NCBI GenBank assembly: GCA_024529925.1
Contig: JAFEUB010001067.1
Location: forward strand, 457,501-521,500
Direction of reading: 5' to 3'
From: Ophthalmolycus amberensis
Taxonomy: Eukaryota; Chordata; Actinopteri; Perciformes; Zoarcidae
Length of the DNA: 64,000 nucleotides
A program made the position numbers and the translations under genes. The notes beneath the pieces were generated by a model. That model was not told the DNA's origin and made no database searches. It was given only the letters and a program-made list of their open reading frames with translations. Below, piece by piece: positions 34,833-62,593 of the stretch; positions within the stretch are counted from its first letter, which is position 1; each line of letters opens with the position of its first letter.

Positions 34833-34838
34833 AATAAA
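34833..34838 (+). terminator. Candidate clcn1 poly(A) signal
   Basis: AATAAA followed within about 35 bp by the GT-rich segment CAGTTTGTGTTTG, a plausible downstream element. It is the best-formed signal after the clcn1 stop codon; a second AATAAA at 34163-34168 has less obvious downstream context. Confidence 0.5.
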
Positions 34839-35379
34839 GTTTTACAAAGTGAAAAGCTTGAACAGTTTGTGTTTGCCCGTTATTCTCCAGGTCAGGTGTG
34901 TTGTACAGACCAGGACTGAGGAAAGGAAACACATTCGATCTCCTTTACTCAGTCACCTGGAACAAGAACTCACCGCAGTCAATAGGGCAGAAATAGAGAT
35001 CTTTCTTTCTTTAGAAATCTCATAAAACGATTGAAAATCTTTCACTTTTTTTCAATACAATCAACACAAAAGACACAAAAATGTCATTTTTGAGTTGCTG
35101 GGGTTTCAAAGCTGCTGAGATTACATACAATTTGATAGCTGTGTGAAGTATAGCTATCAGAAACTGGGCGGAAATGACATTCCCCATTCTCTTTCACTCT
35201 CACCACTGAATAAACCTTTAAATCGGCATTATAACACATCAGGCACATTTGATCGACTGTCATATTCAACTTTATTTGGACGGGATGACAGGATTTTCAT
35301 CAACGTGTTTTTTTTTTTACCTTTTAAAGAGATTTTCTTCAGAATTGAAGAATTTTTTAATACACACACACACATGTTA

Positions 35380-36115
35380 GGGTTCAAACCTGGGACCTTG
35401 TTTCTTATGCTTGGTTTAAACATTGATTCGATCTGTTCTGGGGAGCTGGTTGGTACTACTGACAAAGAATGTTCTGTCTTTAAATCCAGCAAACGTTTAA
35501 CTTGCTCTTGCAAGTCCTTCGGATATTATTCAAACCTCGATGCCTTAATGTCTTTTGGTCCGTGCTTGGTCTCTATTATAAATACCTCCCTGTGGTCTGG
35601 TTGTGTCCCAGCTCATTTTAAACATGCAGTAGTTCAGCCTCTCCTGGGGTGGAAAAAAAAAACTAACCTTGATCCATTGCTTCTCATAAATACAGGCCTA
35701 TATCTGAGCTGCCTTTTATCTCCAAAATGTGATAGAAGTGTTGTTGAAACAGCTCACAAAATTCAACATTTTAGATGAATTCTAATGTGTTTTCCGTCAG
35801 AAGCAGTCCATTGAAACGTCATCCTCTGTTGTAGGTGAATGCTTTTGCTTTGGTGCTGCTGGATCTTAGCGTCATTGAGTACGGGGAACCCTGGACTGGT
35901 TCTCCTCCTATATTTTGTTCAGTGTTGCTTGTTCCTTACATGTCTGGAACGGCTGCTCTTTCCTGTGGTGTTCCTCAGGGTTCTGTCTTGGGTCCTATAT
36001 TATATCTGTTACCAATGTTTTGTCGATGATTAAGGACTGGACGGCTAACGACACGGATAAGACTGAGGTTTTTATTGCCTCAGAAAGTATGCCCTCCAAT
36101 GTTAGTCACGTTAGT
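35380..36115 (+). mobile_element. Decayed LINE fragment (L2/Rex1-like) in the intergenic gap
   Basis: Broken frames carry recognisable pieces: SLWSGCVPAHFKHAVVQPLL, KKTNLDPLL, VLLDLS, CGVPQGSVLGPIL and DKTEVF. These are reverse-transcriptase blocks separated by stops and indels. It lies on the + strand between the clcn1 3' end and the fam131b 3' end. Far older than the element at 60.8-64 kb. Confidence 0.75.
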
Positions 36116-36278
36116 TAAGGCCTCCTGACGTTAGTTAAGGCCTCCTGACCAGGGCTTAGTGGTTATCCCTTGAGCTCGACCGAACACCAGCACTGACCGT
36201 GCTTTTAAAGTGGTCCAACATTATGGAATGCTCCTTTTATAGGCATTCGATCCACAGTCTCTGTTGCCCCCCCCCCCT

Positions 36279-36400
36279 CCTGTGCTGGTACTCCTATCTG
36301 CTTCAAACTGGGGATGTGCCGACCACCATCCACTGCAGCTAACACACTGACTTAATACACCGCCTATGGATAGGTACCTTATACAACCCCACTTCAAAGT
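36279..36400 (+). repeat. Dispersed repeat family C, copy 2
   Basis: GTGCTGGTACTCCTATCTG, GGGGATGTGCCGACCACCATC-type block, CCACTGCAGCTAACACACTG and ATACAACCCCACTT. Same order and orientation as 195-310. It follows the decayed LINE and may be its 3' end. Confidence 0.65.
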
Positions 36401-36409
36401 CCTTGATGC

Positions 36410-38190
36410 CTTTTTATCTCGTGTTATTTTGTTAGAGTCGGTGTCACTTCTTCTGGACGTCTCGTGTTGAAAGGACTGTCACTTTTAGGCATTTAGTCAG
36501 CGCTCCTCTGCAGACTATTTACAGGATTTAAAATGACGGTGATCTCATTTTGCAAGAAAACTTCTCTCTCACCTGTTTTGCATGAACTCTACAGAAGTAA
36601 TTAAAGTGATTGAACACCAGTGTGATTGTACAGCACGACTGACGTCTCAGTTATTTCGATCGGACAAAAAAAATCCCATTATAAGCCTCACTTCTGATCG
36701 TTTCCTACAGCCTTTGTTATAACAGAAAGTGTGCCTCGTGTGCTTGGACTCTCAATGCTTTACAGGATGACATCTCTTGAGCAACGAGAGGACAAACGGA
36801 GGACAGATAATCACCGCAGGTCTGGATCACTGTGATGCTTGCAGGCACAAACCATTCTGTGCCTTTCAGGCTTTCTTTTTGTTCGACTTAGTTGTGACAG
36901 ATATCGTTATACTCCTGTCTCAACTACACACAACTCCACTTTACACATCCACATGAAGTCACTAAAGCATGTTGCTTTCAAGAACTTATTCTACTATGCA
37001 GCATTTATTCATCATCTGTATTTTGATGTCTTTGAAATGTAATTTACAAAAAAGCGCCCCGCTTGCCCCTGACTTAATGAAACAAAGACATAAAAGCCAA
37101 AGACACACGGAGATCCTCCAAAAGGCAGCGGCACTTCTGTGCCTCCAGACGAGGGAGAAGTCTCCATGGTTTCATGAATGAGGCTAAACTGGTGATAAGA
37201 ACAGTTTAAGTTTTAGTGGAATTGATAAACTACCAGAAAAACTCCCACAGCTTCACCCTGCAGCTTGAAAAAAGAGGTGCCATGTCATTGTTCACAGCGT
37301 TTTAAAAACGCTTTTCTCTGTTTGTGAGGGACCAACATGTGTTCTTGAGTGTTAGGAAATCTTTTTCTGGCACGAGTCATGTTATCACAAGACGAGTACA
37401 GATCTGTGTGCATACGTGTGTTTCTGTTTCCACTTTCGCAACACGCTGTTGAACAGAACAGCACCGAGAAGAATCTGTTTCCCAGAATATATATATTTGA
37501 CACACGAACAAAGCTTCATACATACTATACATACATACAGTCCTACATTCATACAAATACATATCGGTTTATTGGCTTTTTAATTTTTTTTTAAAAAGCA
37601 ATTTTGATATATTATGACTTTGTATACTGTTAGGGCTAGGGCACTGTTAAAAAGCATGCACTTTCTTTTGGTTGTGTTCAGATCAAGTGCGGCGCCTCGG
37701 GTAACTCCGAGTGTCTCGTTTGAATCAACGAGGGTTCAGACAAGCTGTCAATCAAATCGAACAGTTCTCTGTGACCACGTAACGTCCATGATCCTGCAGG
37801 ATGTTTTGTATGTGACACCCGAACCAAAGCGCCCAGAATTATCTGCAAACACTGTTTGACCTCGTTGTGTCCATATTTGTTGTATTGCACTGCTACTGAT
37901 TTTCAACACGGCCCTTTCATTCCTCTTCTTGTCCCTCCTTTTTCTTCCTTTTTTGTTTGTTTTGAGGATTCCACATTTCCCGGAGTAGCTTCGGGGGGCT
38001 TCTTGGCATTGAGTTTGTGTTCGTTACATCCCACGTTTTCGCCTGAAAAAGTCCTCTTTCCTCTGACTCAAAGTGGGTATATAGTCCGGAGGAGGTTGGG
38101 GTCGTGGGATAGAATAGCTTGATTGATTATTGATGTATTTATTTCAGTTTGTTGCAACATGAACCAGAGAGCCCCTCCTCCGCCTCTTCG
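36410..38190. other. Intergenic gap and probable fam131b 3' UTR
   Basis: No coding similarity. Between the decayed LINE and the fam131b stop. The part from about 37550 to 38192 is probably fam131b 3' UTR if the AATAAA at 37573-37568 is used. Confidence 0.45.
37568..37573 (-). terminator. Candidate fam131b poly(A) signal
   Basis: AATAAA on the - strand (TTTATT on +), about 620 nt after the stop codon, followed in the transcript by GT-rich GTATTTGTATGAATGTAGG. A closer AATAAA at 38143-38138 lies only about 50 nt after the stop and has no GT-rich follow-up. The choice is inference. Confidence 0.4.
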
Positions 38191-38192
38191 TC

Positions 38193-52639
<14,447 letters not shown>

Positions 52640-52641
52640 CT

Positions 52642-52704
52642 AGGGGAGCGAGGAGAGGGGAGGACGGAGAGGGAGGAGGGGAGGAGGGGAGGAGGAGAGT
52701 GCAG
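52642..52704 (-). repeat. Pyrimidine tract (transcript strand) before the fam131b 36-nt exon
   Basis: The + strand is GGGGAGCGAGGAGAGGGGAG and similar for about 60 bp, so the transcript is CT-rich right up to the acceptor at 52641-52640. Purine-rich + strand sequence also follows on the donor side (52430-52600). Confidence 0.8.
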
Positions 52705-53648
52705 GTATAGCAAAGGCGGGGAGAGAAGAGTGAGGTTTAAAATAGAGAAGACGAGAAACTGGTCTTTAGGCTTAGTCCTGAATGTTTTTAGTCCTGAACA
52801 TTAGCGCGTCAGCAGTTTCCTGGTACAGTTTAAAACGTCACATTCATTTTTAATGGTCGTAAAACTTTTTACTTGCAGTTACTTGAGCTACTTTATATTT
52901 TAGGAGAATGTGGCACCCTGCATGTCATCGTGATTGACCCAGTTTTCAATTTATTCTAAAAACGTATTATTCATGGTACAGTATTTAATATATGTTGAGT
53001 CTACATGTTAGTGTATCAGAAAGAGACTTCAGTCGACTAATCGGTCGTTTTGGTCTTAATCAAGAAAGATTTTGTGCTGAATGATTTATTTCAAACACAT
53101 CTCCGGTAAACTTAATATCTCAGCTGGTGCTTTTGTGTGTTTCTTTGTGGGGAAGCTCACACTAGGGTTAGTCGGCTAGTATCAGGGCCGTTATATTCCA
53201 GGAGAAAAACCCTTTAAAGCGAAACATGAACGAGAATCACACCGAACACACCGCGGCTTACTGTGACCTCATCACATGCGCATTTAGATTTGCCGATAAG
53301 GAAATAATGTTGATTTTTAACCCAGAAGCACCAGATGATTAACTCACCCTGACTGTGAGGAGACAGAAGAAAACAACAAACGTAGTTTAGTTTGTTCTTC
53401 TTTAATCGAGTCAAAGTGGAGAAAGAGACGGAAGACTCAGGACGCCATCAGATGTGAAATACAGACAATACGTAGTTGTGTGTGTAGTTGTGTGTGTAGT
53501 TGTGTGTGTTAGTGTGTGTGTCCCTCTCTGTCCATCCACACGGCCCAGAATGTTTAGGTAACCAATGGATACCAACCCTGTTGCCAGGGGCAACAGCAAA
53601 TCTGATGGGTGACCAAACCCGGACACCAATAATTGTGTGTCCTCATAT

Positions 53649-53691
<43 letters not shown>

Positions 53692-56016
53692 CAACCATGC
53701 ATAGTCATCATACTGTATAATAGGCACAAAGGCAGCGGGGAACATTTTGGGACCTGCGGTCGCTCCAGAGCCTTTAAATACACACCGCTGTCAAAAGAGG
53801 ATCTTTTATTTTATTGTTCTTTTTTTGAACATCGGGCCTTTTGCCGCAGCGCCCCAAAGAGTTTCTCCACTCGGCACTCGGAGCTCGTTATCGTAGTTGT
53901 GCCGTTCAGAGCCACAGATCGCAGACGGCATGAGAGGTGACACGGAACACAAATGCCCCGAAACATCGTGTCGGAGTAGATGTGTCCTCACGAGGCTGCT
54001 GCTGCCGAGGTGGTTAGAAACATTCATGGACCAATGAAATGTGACCTGAAGGATCCTAAATCTTTGCTCTTTGAACTGTGAGATCATGCTATAATACAGA
54101 ACCCTTACCGACGTTATGAAGCATTAGGGAACGTAAAGAGGAGACCAGAATCTGAACACTTGAGTCAGACTTCCCTTTAGTGCTTCGCCTTTATCTGTTT
54201 ATGGGAAACGCTCAAATTATTATATTTAATTTTGGACCTTTTAGTCTCTCAATCTACTCTGTTGTCCCCGACACACACTAATGGGTTTAAAGCCTTCGTC
54301 CGTGGGAAGGGTGTGGCATACAAATCCAATTTCAGGCACTCAAGTGGAAGGCTAAGAATAAAAAGCCATTAAAAATACGGGCTTTTAAACCAATAAAATG
54401 CACTAACCGTACTGGCACACTTTGTTTTGAAGTTGCTTTAAAGAAACTTCACAAGGCCACTTTGCTCGTTGATCGATGTATTGTAGATAACTGAACACTG
54501 AAAAGTTCTGTAATAGATATGAGAAAGCTGCTCACGGCACATTTAACCAAACTAACTGGTCTGTGATACCAAAGATATACGAAGGATCGCTATTGGACTG
54601 CTCGCTCTCTTCTTTCTGATGTCTCGAGTCTCTTTCTGCAGAAAAAGTGACCAAAGCCAAAAGTAATAACAAGTTCATAACACAGATATATTGAGTCAAC
54701 AGTGGGGGGGGGGGGGGGTTTTAGATCATCTAAAATAATAATAAAAATGCTAATGCTACAGTGATGACGTGGCCGGAGGAAGATGGACAACCGCGTTTGA
54801 AAGTGGCAATAAAAGACACGAGTGCAGACAGCGAGCAGCGTACCGGTGGTGGTAGAACATTAAGATGGAGCCCGGCCTCTGTCTTTGTATTTATTCATGC
54901 TTTATTCAGCAGCTGCTGGGCTCCGGGACTCCACCAATGAATATGAATGTAGGTCTGACTTGGTTTAAGGCCTTATTGCCCTGATTAACATTTTTACTCT
55001 GGTGTCAAATGCAAAGAACGGTTAGCAAATTGAAAACCATTGCCGAGCTGAAACTGGAAGCTGGAATTAATTCCGACTTCCTGCAGGCTCACCCTCTTCA
55101 CCCTCTGGGAAGCGTCGATGTAGTATTCATGTCAGAGATGTTTATTTTCATGGCAAGTGAATGAGGAATAAGACTAATCCTCCATAACAGAGCAGCCGCT
55201 GAGACGGCAGAGGGGATTTAGCGAAGCCCTGCACAAGTCACCGGTCGCCTTGTTGGGTTTTTCGGTTTCGCATCCACATTAACAAGAGCAGGGAAACATC
55301 TGGGGAATCATTCATACAGAGGCAGCGACAGGCAACAGCTGGATCACGACTAGACCTGAGCTGTACTGTTAAAATAACAGTCAGTGACATGTTCTAAGCT
55401 GAACAAACACGATGTTAATCACCAACACTCACTGTCTCTCACAGCAGACAGACAGACTGAACTAATTGAATGATGGTTTATTTAATCTCAAAAGCTAATG
55501 AACACGCTCAGCAGCGGGTCTGAGACCGATGCAAATGAAGTCTTGAATCACTCGCAGATCTGAGGTGTTATAGGATTATTACGCATAAGAGACAGCAATA
55601 CATTATTTAACGCTTATGAATGTTGTGTAAAATGTTAATGTTCTCGGTGTTTAACCCCTGCAGACAGTCAAACAACTCACTCAAATTATAATAATCTCCT
55701 TTTAGCAGGAAGCTCTTCTACTTTCTGTTACATTAACTACGTCCTCTAATCTAATAGTACTGAAGAGAGGAAAAAAACAAATGATCTTTTGTTAAAATGA
55801 GTCTTAAGATGTAGCACAGTGAGTGTTGAAATATCAGCAGCTGGCCCAGCTCATCAGTCGGTCTTCAGAATTGATCAATGACCCGTTTTGCCCCTTAAAT
55901 CATTAAGAAAAAACACATAAAGAATTAAAAACTGTGTGGAGGAGGTTTCAAATATGATTTATAATTGTCAAACGTGTGACGAGTTGGTAATAGTGGTGTC
56001 ATCTCTGTCCTTGGAA

Positions 56017-56050
<34 letters not shown>

Positions 56051-59000
56051 CATATTTTGTATTCAAATAGACTCCATAAAGTATACAACAGCTGAGCTCG
56101 TCCCTGTAGTCTTGATAACAGTGTGTTTTTCCTGAATGGCAGTGGGACGCAGCGGCATTGTGCGAGCCGAAACTCAAATCCATTCAGCCACGATAACATT
56201 GACGGTCTCTCATTTAAGGTACATTCTCAGCTCAACAGTTAACTCTCCGCTGAGCCGGTTTAATCATCTCTTTGTGCTGCTGGAAGTCCTTAAAGCGTTT
56301 TCATGAAGCAGAGAGTTTACACAATAATAACTACCTATACCTTTCTTTATCCTGCAGGGTGCTTTGACATATCCCAGCATGCATTGGACAAGTTGCAGGG
56401 TACATAACTACTTTCTGTTGTGGTTATTTTCTTCTTTCTTATGATATAATGTGCTACAGGTATATTGCTCAGTCACAGCAGGAGCATGTTACAAACCATT
56501 TCACTATACAAACTGAAGAAACGCGACGATTGTCCGACAAAACTGTCCAAGAAATGTATGAGAAACGTTGGAAAAATCTGTTAATCGTGTCTGTGACAAA
56601 TGAATGAATCTCTTGAATTCTGGGGTTTAGGAAGTCTTTCTCTCTTTTACATCATTAGAAGTTTGGAGGCGCCTTCGGTTTAAAGTGTATCAGTGGCTCA
56701 ATGGGACAATAAGTCACATAAAGAACACAATAGTGCATCATAGACACCGGTGATAGGATGTTGTACTACATGCCAGATAAGCAATTCATTTAAATGTTGT
56801 GCTGTGGGATCATCTTGGTTGAAGAGCTGCTAATCTTTAAAGAAGTCATTAGTTTTACTACGACGTGATGCAGAAATGACGTCTCAGAAGCTTTTTACAC
56901 TTTCAATAAAAACCCTGGTGGGAAACATTTCAGATTCTTTAAAAAAAAAAAACTCTAAGAAATCAAATAGTGGTGAAATAATTAGCTGCGGCTTTCAAGA
57001 AAAACGCCTTTGCGGCATTATCGTTCAGAAACTCATCTGAAGTCTAAAACCGGAGGAAAAGCTCTCGTGGAGATAAATGAAGTCTGAGTTCAGCTGCAGC
57101 TCAATTGCTGTAAGATCTGTTTGTGTTTTCCCTCCTTTTAGTCGGACTTGTGTGAATTTCGGAAGGTGTATATACTCGGAGGAGATCTGATAGGAGCACT
57201 CAGTATCGATCGGACTTTTAGTGGAACCACAAACAGGCTGATGTTTCAGCTAATGTGCCTTTCACTGAGCCCTCATGCTGCCGGGACGTGTCCCCGCTTA
57301 GGTTGACAGCGTTCAATGTGTGAATGTGAGTCCAGCCGTCTCTGTCCATGATGAGCTCATACCTTTTGATTCCTGCGTTCATTAGTAAAACATGAGCTGT
57401 CGTTTTTTTGTGTCTGGGAAGTTTTTAAGGCGGTAACTTGTTCAGTGCAGTGTAAAAAACAAACTGCTACATAGTTAGCCACACTGTCCGGCTGTCCACC
57501 ACTTTGGTCCGGACTGAAATATCTCAGCTAGTTTAGTTTATATGCACAATTTAGAAAATACACAAACATAACGGAGATATTTAACATCACAGTGTAGGAA
57601 GAGGCAGGAAACCCACTGGGATTATATAAAGCCACCAGCTAAATGATCTTTCACAATATTAAGAACACAAAAGTAAACAAGGTAAACCTGCTAAAGTTCA
57701 GCATGTTACCTTTGTCAATGTGAGAATGTTGGCATGCCCATCCCATGTAGCATTTAGCTTGCTAGCACGGCTGAAGACATTTAGCCTTGTTTTTTCATCC
57801 CGGGTCTGAAGTTTAGATTTCTTAAACTGTGCTGTTCCGTTAACTCTTCATTTGTTGTGTTACGTTAAGATCTCTCTGTGTAATCTTACAGATTTCATCT
57901 CTGATTTTCAGCCTGCACTTCTACAACGGTGTGTTTGCGTTTCTCACTCTGACCGTATCGTGTTTATTTTGTCTGTCGTGCTTTGTTTGTCGCACTTGGT
58001 CCAAAAGCCCCGTCCTTCATCTCTCTGAGCTCCCGTGTTATACTTTTTCAAATCCCTCTCCACCATGGCCTCCGTCTGTGCAGGGCTATAAATTACACAG
58101 AGGAGTCATGTTTGTGGAAGTAAACAACTCGAGAGTTGCCCTGGTGCTCGACAGGAGCAACACTTAATCAAAAATGAATTTCGCTACTGATTCCATGGCC
58201 ACCAAATGTCAAGGCTGAGCCAAAGATATGTGCAATATTTCAAAAGTTTTATAGAAATCACTTCTGACGAGGCAGGCGAAGAGAAAGTAAGAGGAAATAA
58301 GCTTCGGGTTATTTCACTCTTTCCATTACAGCCGTAATTAACTTAGAAGTAATTTTGACATTTAACGTGTAATAAAACTTCTGATGCATGTCCACCTTCC
58401 AACCTTGTGTACGAGGAAAAAATGAGAACACTGGAGAAATGGAAGCAGCAGCCAGTGATTGAAAAAGAATAAGATGGATGTCGGCGTTTTTGTGTTTCTC
58501 TCTCTCTCTCTCTCTCTCTCTCCCCCCCAACCCTTCATACTTCTCTCTCTCCCCAGGGTCCACAGCTGAGAAGTGATACATGGCTCAGCAATAGTCTGAG
58601 CTCCAGGGGAGAGCGTCTCCGTGTCCTCGGCAAGAGACTATCAACACACACACACCTTCACACCCAGCCACGCACAGACAGTCACCAGGGTGCAGGCAAG
58701 CACACGGGAGTACACACAGATTTGACTAATATCAGCTTCTGAAGGCCGATATGTCCTCGTTTCTTTCAATTTCTTTATTTTCTCGACAGATATTGAGACA
58801 TATTCCGCAGCTTCAGGCATTAATATTCTTCTTGTCTGGTTCGAAAGAGCCTCTGAAAAAGCATTTAGATCGCCAGACTTTTGAATGAAACAAATACTCG
58901 TAGATAGAGGAGGATTCATTCAGCTGATAGTCACAGTGTAGTCACAAAGCATTACAGTGGCATCTGTTGGATTTCTCTGTGCTGCAGCACATTGCATTTA

Positions 59001-60803
59001 ATATGAAACAATGAGGGTAAAGTGCTGGTTTTCTTCTTTAATTTGACGTACATTTACATCAGATGAATAGTGAATCAACTGTAGCTCTGTTTCATGCACG
59101 GCGAGCTATCACGGGGCTGACACATGCAGACAGACCAACATTCACACTAATTTAGAGCCTCTAATTAATTAACTCCCAACAGAAACTCCAGCTGATTCAA
59201 TCCAACGACGGTCTTGCTGTGAGGCGGCAGAGCGAAGCGCTTAACTTAACTCTCTGGGACAAACTAAGATCATGTTTGTCTTTATATACAGTATAGTAAC
59301 ATTTTGAATATTTTATGGAAATGATTGGCTTTATTGGACAGTTGGAAGTATACACACAGACAGATACTCCACTGGTTTAGCATCGCACTGATCTAATATT
59401 GTCCGTCTTACTTTTCCTACATTACCCACAATGCCGATAGTTCAATCAGAGATTCAGATGTGTTATGCTAGTAGCGGCTGATGTAGCATCGAGCCCGTGG
59501 AGGTAATTTATAATTAGTGCTGGGCAACAATTCAAATTTTAAATCGCGATTAATCTCATGACTTTTTTGCGATAAAAAAATGAACTGCGTTAACGTGCGA
59601 TAAAATAATTGTCTGCGTTAATTAACGCGTTAACACGATAATAACACCAGCACTATTTATAATATAAACTGGACACGGAGCATCCGCTCAGCCCTGCTTT
59701 CCTATTTGTCCTAGTGGTCACTGGTGGTATTGCAGCTACAAATCCACAAGGGGCATTTTCCCCATAGACCCCAATGTTGACTTTTTCGATCACATCTTTT
59801 TGATTTCATGAGATTTTATGTTTGTAAGACTTCTTGAGAGAAGCGATTTTAAAATCTGTGACCTAAACGCGGAAGCTAGAAAACTTTTTTGGCGTGAGCG
59901 GCAGGCGAGCACTCCTCATTGGACTGAATCGGTGCCATCTTGTGTTCTGATAAACTCGCCTCTTACAGGCTTCACACGGCTCCCTCCGGAAAGACTGAAG
60001 GCCTTATACTACTCGTTTCACATGCAGCAGTACTTTGATATGTAAAATTAGTGGAGTTCCCCTTTAATTCACCTAAATTCCAATGTGCTGGAGTACAGAG
60101 ACAAAACAAAACATGTAGCACTGTCCTACTGCTTTCTAACTGTAGTGTAGACAAAAGACAACACACACACACACACAGTGAATCGTTTATCCCTTTTCAG
60201 AGTTTAGATCTGGGCGACCTTTCTACGGACCGATGCCTGGCCGTCTGACAGCAGGAGGCAGTTCTGCGTGAGTAACAACGCTTCTTTTTCTCACCTCGAA
60301 AAGATTTGAGGAGACGAGGCGACACTCTCGCGCACCGTCATTTCTGTCTGGACTCTGTTCAGATGTAAGAGCAGAGCCGAGGACACCGGCACTGCCTTTT
60401 CTATTCTGTCACAGTGGCTTTCAGCAAAATGGAAAAATTGATTGAGGTGTGCAGAAACGATAGAGGCATAAAAAAAAAAGAAGATAATAGCATTTTACCT
60501 GATCCCCATCTTTCTGTACCGGCACAGCATCCACTGCTGGAGAGACAAAGAGAGAAAGAAACAGAGAGACAGAGAGAGAGATATGAATTAAAGATAATGT
60601 CATTATCACAGCTGCTTCAGTGTAGCTACAGGTATCAGACCATGGCGGGAAACGCAGACGCTAGAAACATCAGTCCAGAATACACAATCGCTTTGTCTCA
60701 GCTATTCATGAGAGGAGAGGACGAGCGAGGGACGGAGAGACGGGAAGGTGTGAGTGAGGGACGCTGACCGAGAGAGAGAGGGGGGGAGAGAGAGGGGGAG
60801 ATA
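52705..60803. other. No exon recognised; probably fam131b 5' intron or upstream sequence
   Basis: Mostly unique-looking AT-rich DNA with (CA)n at 53649-53690, (GT)n at 56019-56049, (CT)n at 58497-58522 and a TTAACGCGTTAA-type repeat at 59515-59655. The missing fam131b start exon may be here or beyond the window. Confidence 0.5.
59515..59655. repeat. Dispersed repeat with TTAACGCGTTAA-type palindromes
   Basis: GTGCTGGGCAACAATTCAAA, AATCGCGATTAATCTCATGA and TTAATTAACGCGTTAACACG. Sequences of this kind with ATTAATCGCGATTAAT cores are widespread in fish genomes. Flanked to the right by another probable repeat (59690-60065). No gene seen. Confidence 0.55.
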
Positions 60804-61134
60804 ATTCAATTCAATTCAATTCAATTTATTTTTGTATAGCCCAAAATCACAAATTACAAATTTGCCTCAGAGGGCTTTACAATATGTACACTTTTGACAT
60901 CCTCTTGTCCCGGAACCCTCACATCAGAACAGGAAAAACTCCCCAAAAAACCCTTTAACGGGGAGGAAAGAGGAAGAAACCTGTGGGAGAGCAATAGAGG
61001 AGGGATCCCTCTCCCAGGATGGACAGAAGTGCAATGATGTCATGTGTAGAACAGGATAGTGAATTACAACACATTCAATGTAATTACAGCACATTCAATG
61101 TATGACACAACCACGACAGGAGGCAACACCTGGT

Positions 61135-61580
61135 CCAGGTTAAACCCGGATACACAGGAACCTGTGAGGCGAGAAAGCACAGAGACTCTGGTGAAGAAGT
61201 AGGTCAATAATGTGCATTAATGGATATCGGTAATATGAAATAGTAATGTGAGTAATAATAAAAGTGATATTAGCAGTTGGAGTCAGCAGGGCCATGGTAG
61301 GAGGAAGGACCAGGGTCCAGATGAAACCATGCTCCATGGAAACCTGTGAGGAGAGGAAGCACAAGGACTCCGGGGAAGAGACAAAATCAGTACTGTGCAT
61401 TAATGGTATCGGTAATAGGATTAATAATGTTAATAATGAAGATCGTAGTAGGTGTCAGCAGGGCCATGGCTGGTTGAAGAACCAGTGTCCAGATAAAACT
61501 GCGGTCATCCTGTGAGGCGAGAAAGCACAAATACTCCGGGGAAGAAGTAAAGTTAGTAATGAGCATTAATGGGACATCAA
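61135..61580 (-). repeat. Three diverged tandem units in the LINE 3' UTR
   Basis: CCTGTGAGG-GAG-AAGCACA recurs at 61161, 61343 and 61509 (spacing 182 and 166 bp), each followed by a GTAAT/GCATTAATGG block; the first two are followed by TCAGCAGGGCCATGG. This is an internal tandem structure of the element's 3' UTR rather than separate insertions. Confidence 0.7.
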
Positions 61581-61699
61581 TGCATACAGACGGAGGTGAA
61601 GAAGAGGAGGAGAGAGGTGCTCAGTGTAGGAAGTCCCCCTGTAGTTTTTGCCTATACCAGTTTGTCCATGGGCCGGTCCAAGGCAAGCCAGAGCCAGCC

Positions 61700-62593
61700 C
61701 TAACTGTAAGCACTATCAAAGAGGAAAGTCTTAAGCCTACTCTTAAATGTGGTGAGTGTGTCTGCCCCCCGGACTGAAACGGGAAGCTGGTTCCACAGAA
61801 GAGGAGCTTGATAACTGAAGGCTCTGGCTCCCATCCTACTTTTTAAGACTCTAGGAACCACAAGTAACCCTGAATCACTGGATCGCAGCTCTCTAGTAGG
61901 GCAGTATGGTACAATAAGCTCTTTAAGATATGATGGAGCCTGACCAATTCGGGCTTTGTAGGTAAGTAAAAGGATTTTAAATTCTATTCTAGATTTTACA
62001 GGGAGCCAGTGCAGAGAAGCTAATACAGGAGTAATATGATCTCTCCTCTTAGTTCTTGTTAGTACACGAGCTGCAGCATTCTGGATCAGCTGGAGAGATT
62101 TAAGAGACTTATTAGAGCAGCCTGAAAATAAGGAATTGCAATAATCTAGTCTAGAGGTAACAAATGCATGAACTAATTTCTCTGCATCGCTTTGAGATAG
62201 GATGTGCCTGATTTTTGAAATATTACGTAGGTGAAAAAAGGCAGTCCTAGAAATAAGTTTTATCTGAGAGTTGAAAGACAAATCCTGATCAAAGGTAACT
62301 CCAAGATTCTTGACGGTGCTGCTGGATGCCAGCGCAATGCCATCTAGAGAAACTATATCATTAGATAACTGATTTCGGAGGTGTTCTGGGCCTAGCAGAA
62401 TAACTTCAGTTTTGTCTGAGTTTAACATCAGGAAGTTGCAGGTCATCCAGGTTTTTATGTCCTTAAGACACGCTTGCAGTTTAGCAAGCTGGTTGGTTTC
62501 GTCTGGTTTGATCGATATATATAATTGAGTATCATCTGCATAACAATGAAAGGTTATAGAGTGTTTTCTGATAATATTGCCTAAAGGAAGCAT
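61700..62593 (-). pseudogene. L2 LINE reverse transcriptase palm and C-terminal region
   Basis: Open for 297 codons in the second frame. Contains FHCYADDTQLY (catalytic YADD), LNSDKTEVILLGP, LASLHWLPVKSRIEFKILLL and LLWNQLPVSVR, and ends FLFDSAYS. These C-terminal motifs are standard for fish L2 elements. It joins the preceding segment by a frameshift near 62590. Confidence 0.88.

Larger units (their letters stand above)
32897..34860 (+). other. clcn1: Probable clcn1 3' UTR
   Basis: Non-coding stretch between the clcn1 stop and the AATAAA at 34833-34838. It includes an AT-rich patch, a (TA)n at 33370-33383 and three 37-bp tandem units (33727-33830). The extent is inferred only from the poly(A) signal; an earlier AATAAA at 34163-34168 could give a shorter form. 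Confidence 0.5.

Noticed and set aside
53345..53370. Possible 5-nt fam131b microexon on the - strand (CTCCTCACAG before TCAGG and GTGAGT)
   Set aside because: Good-looking splice signals, but the length is not a multiple of three and nothing in the protein family calls for it. Probably chance.
58520..58600. Possible - strand start exon with MYHFSAVDPG
   Set aside because: No similarity to FAM131B N-termini and the frame runs into a (CT)n; no supported donor.
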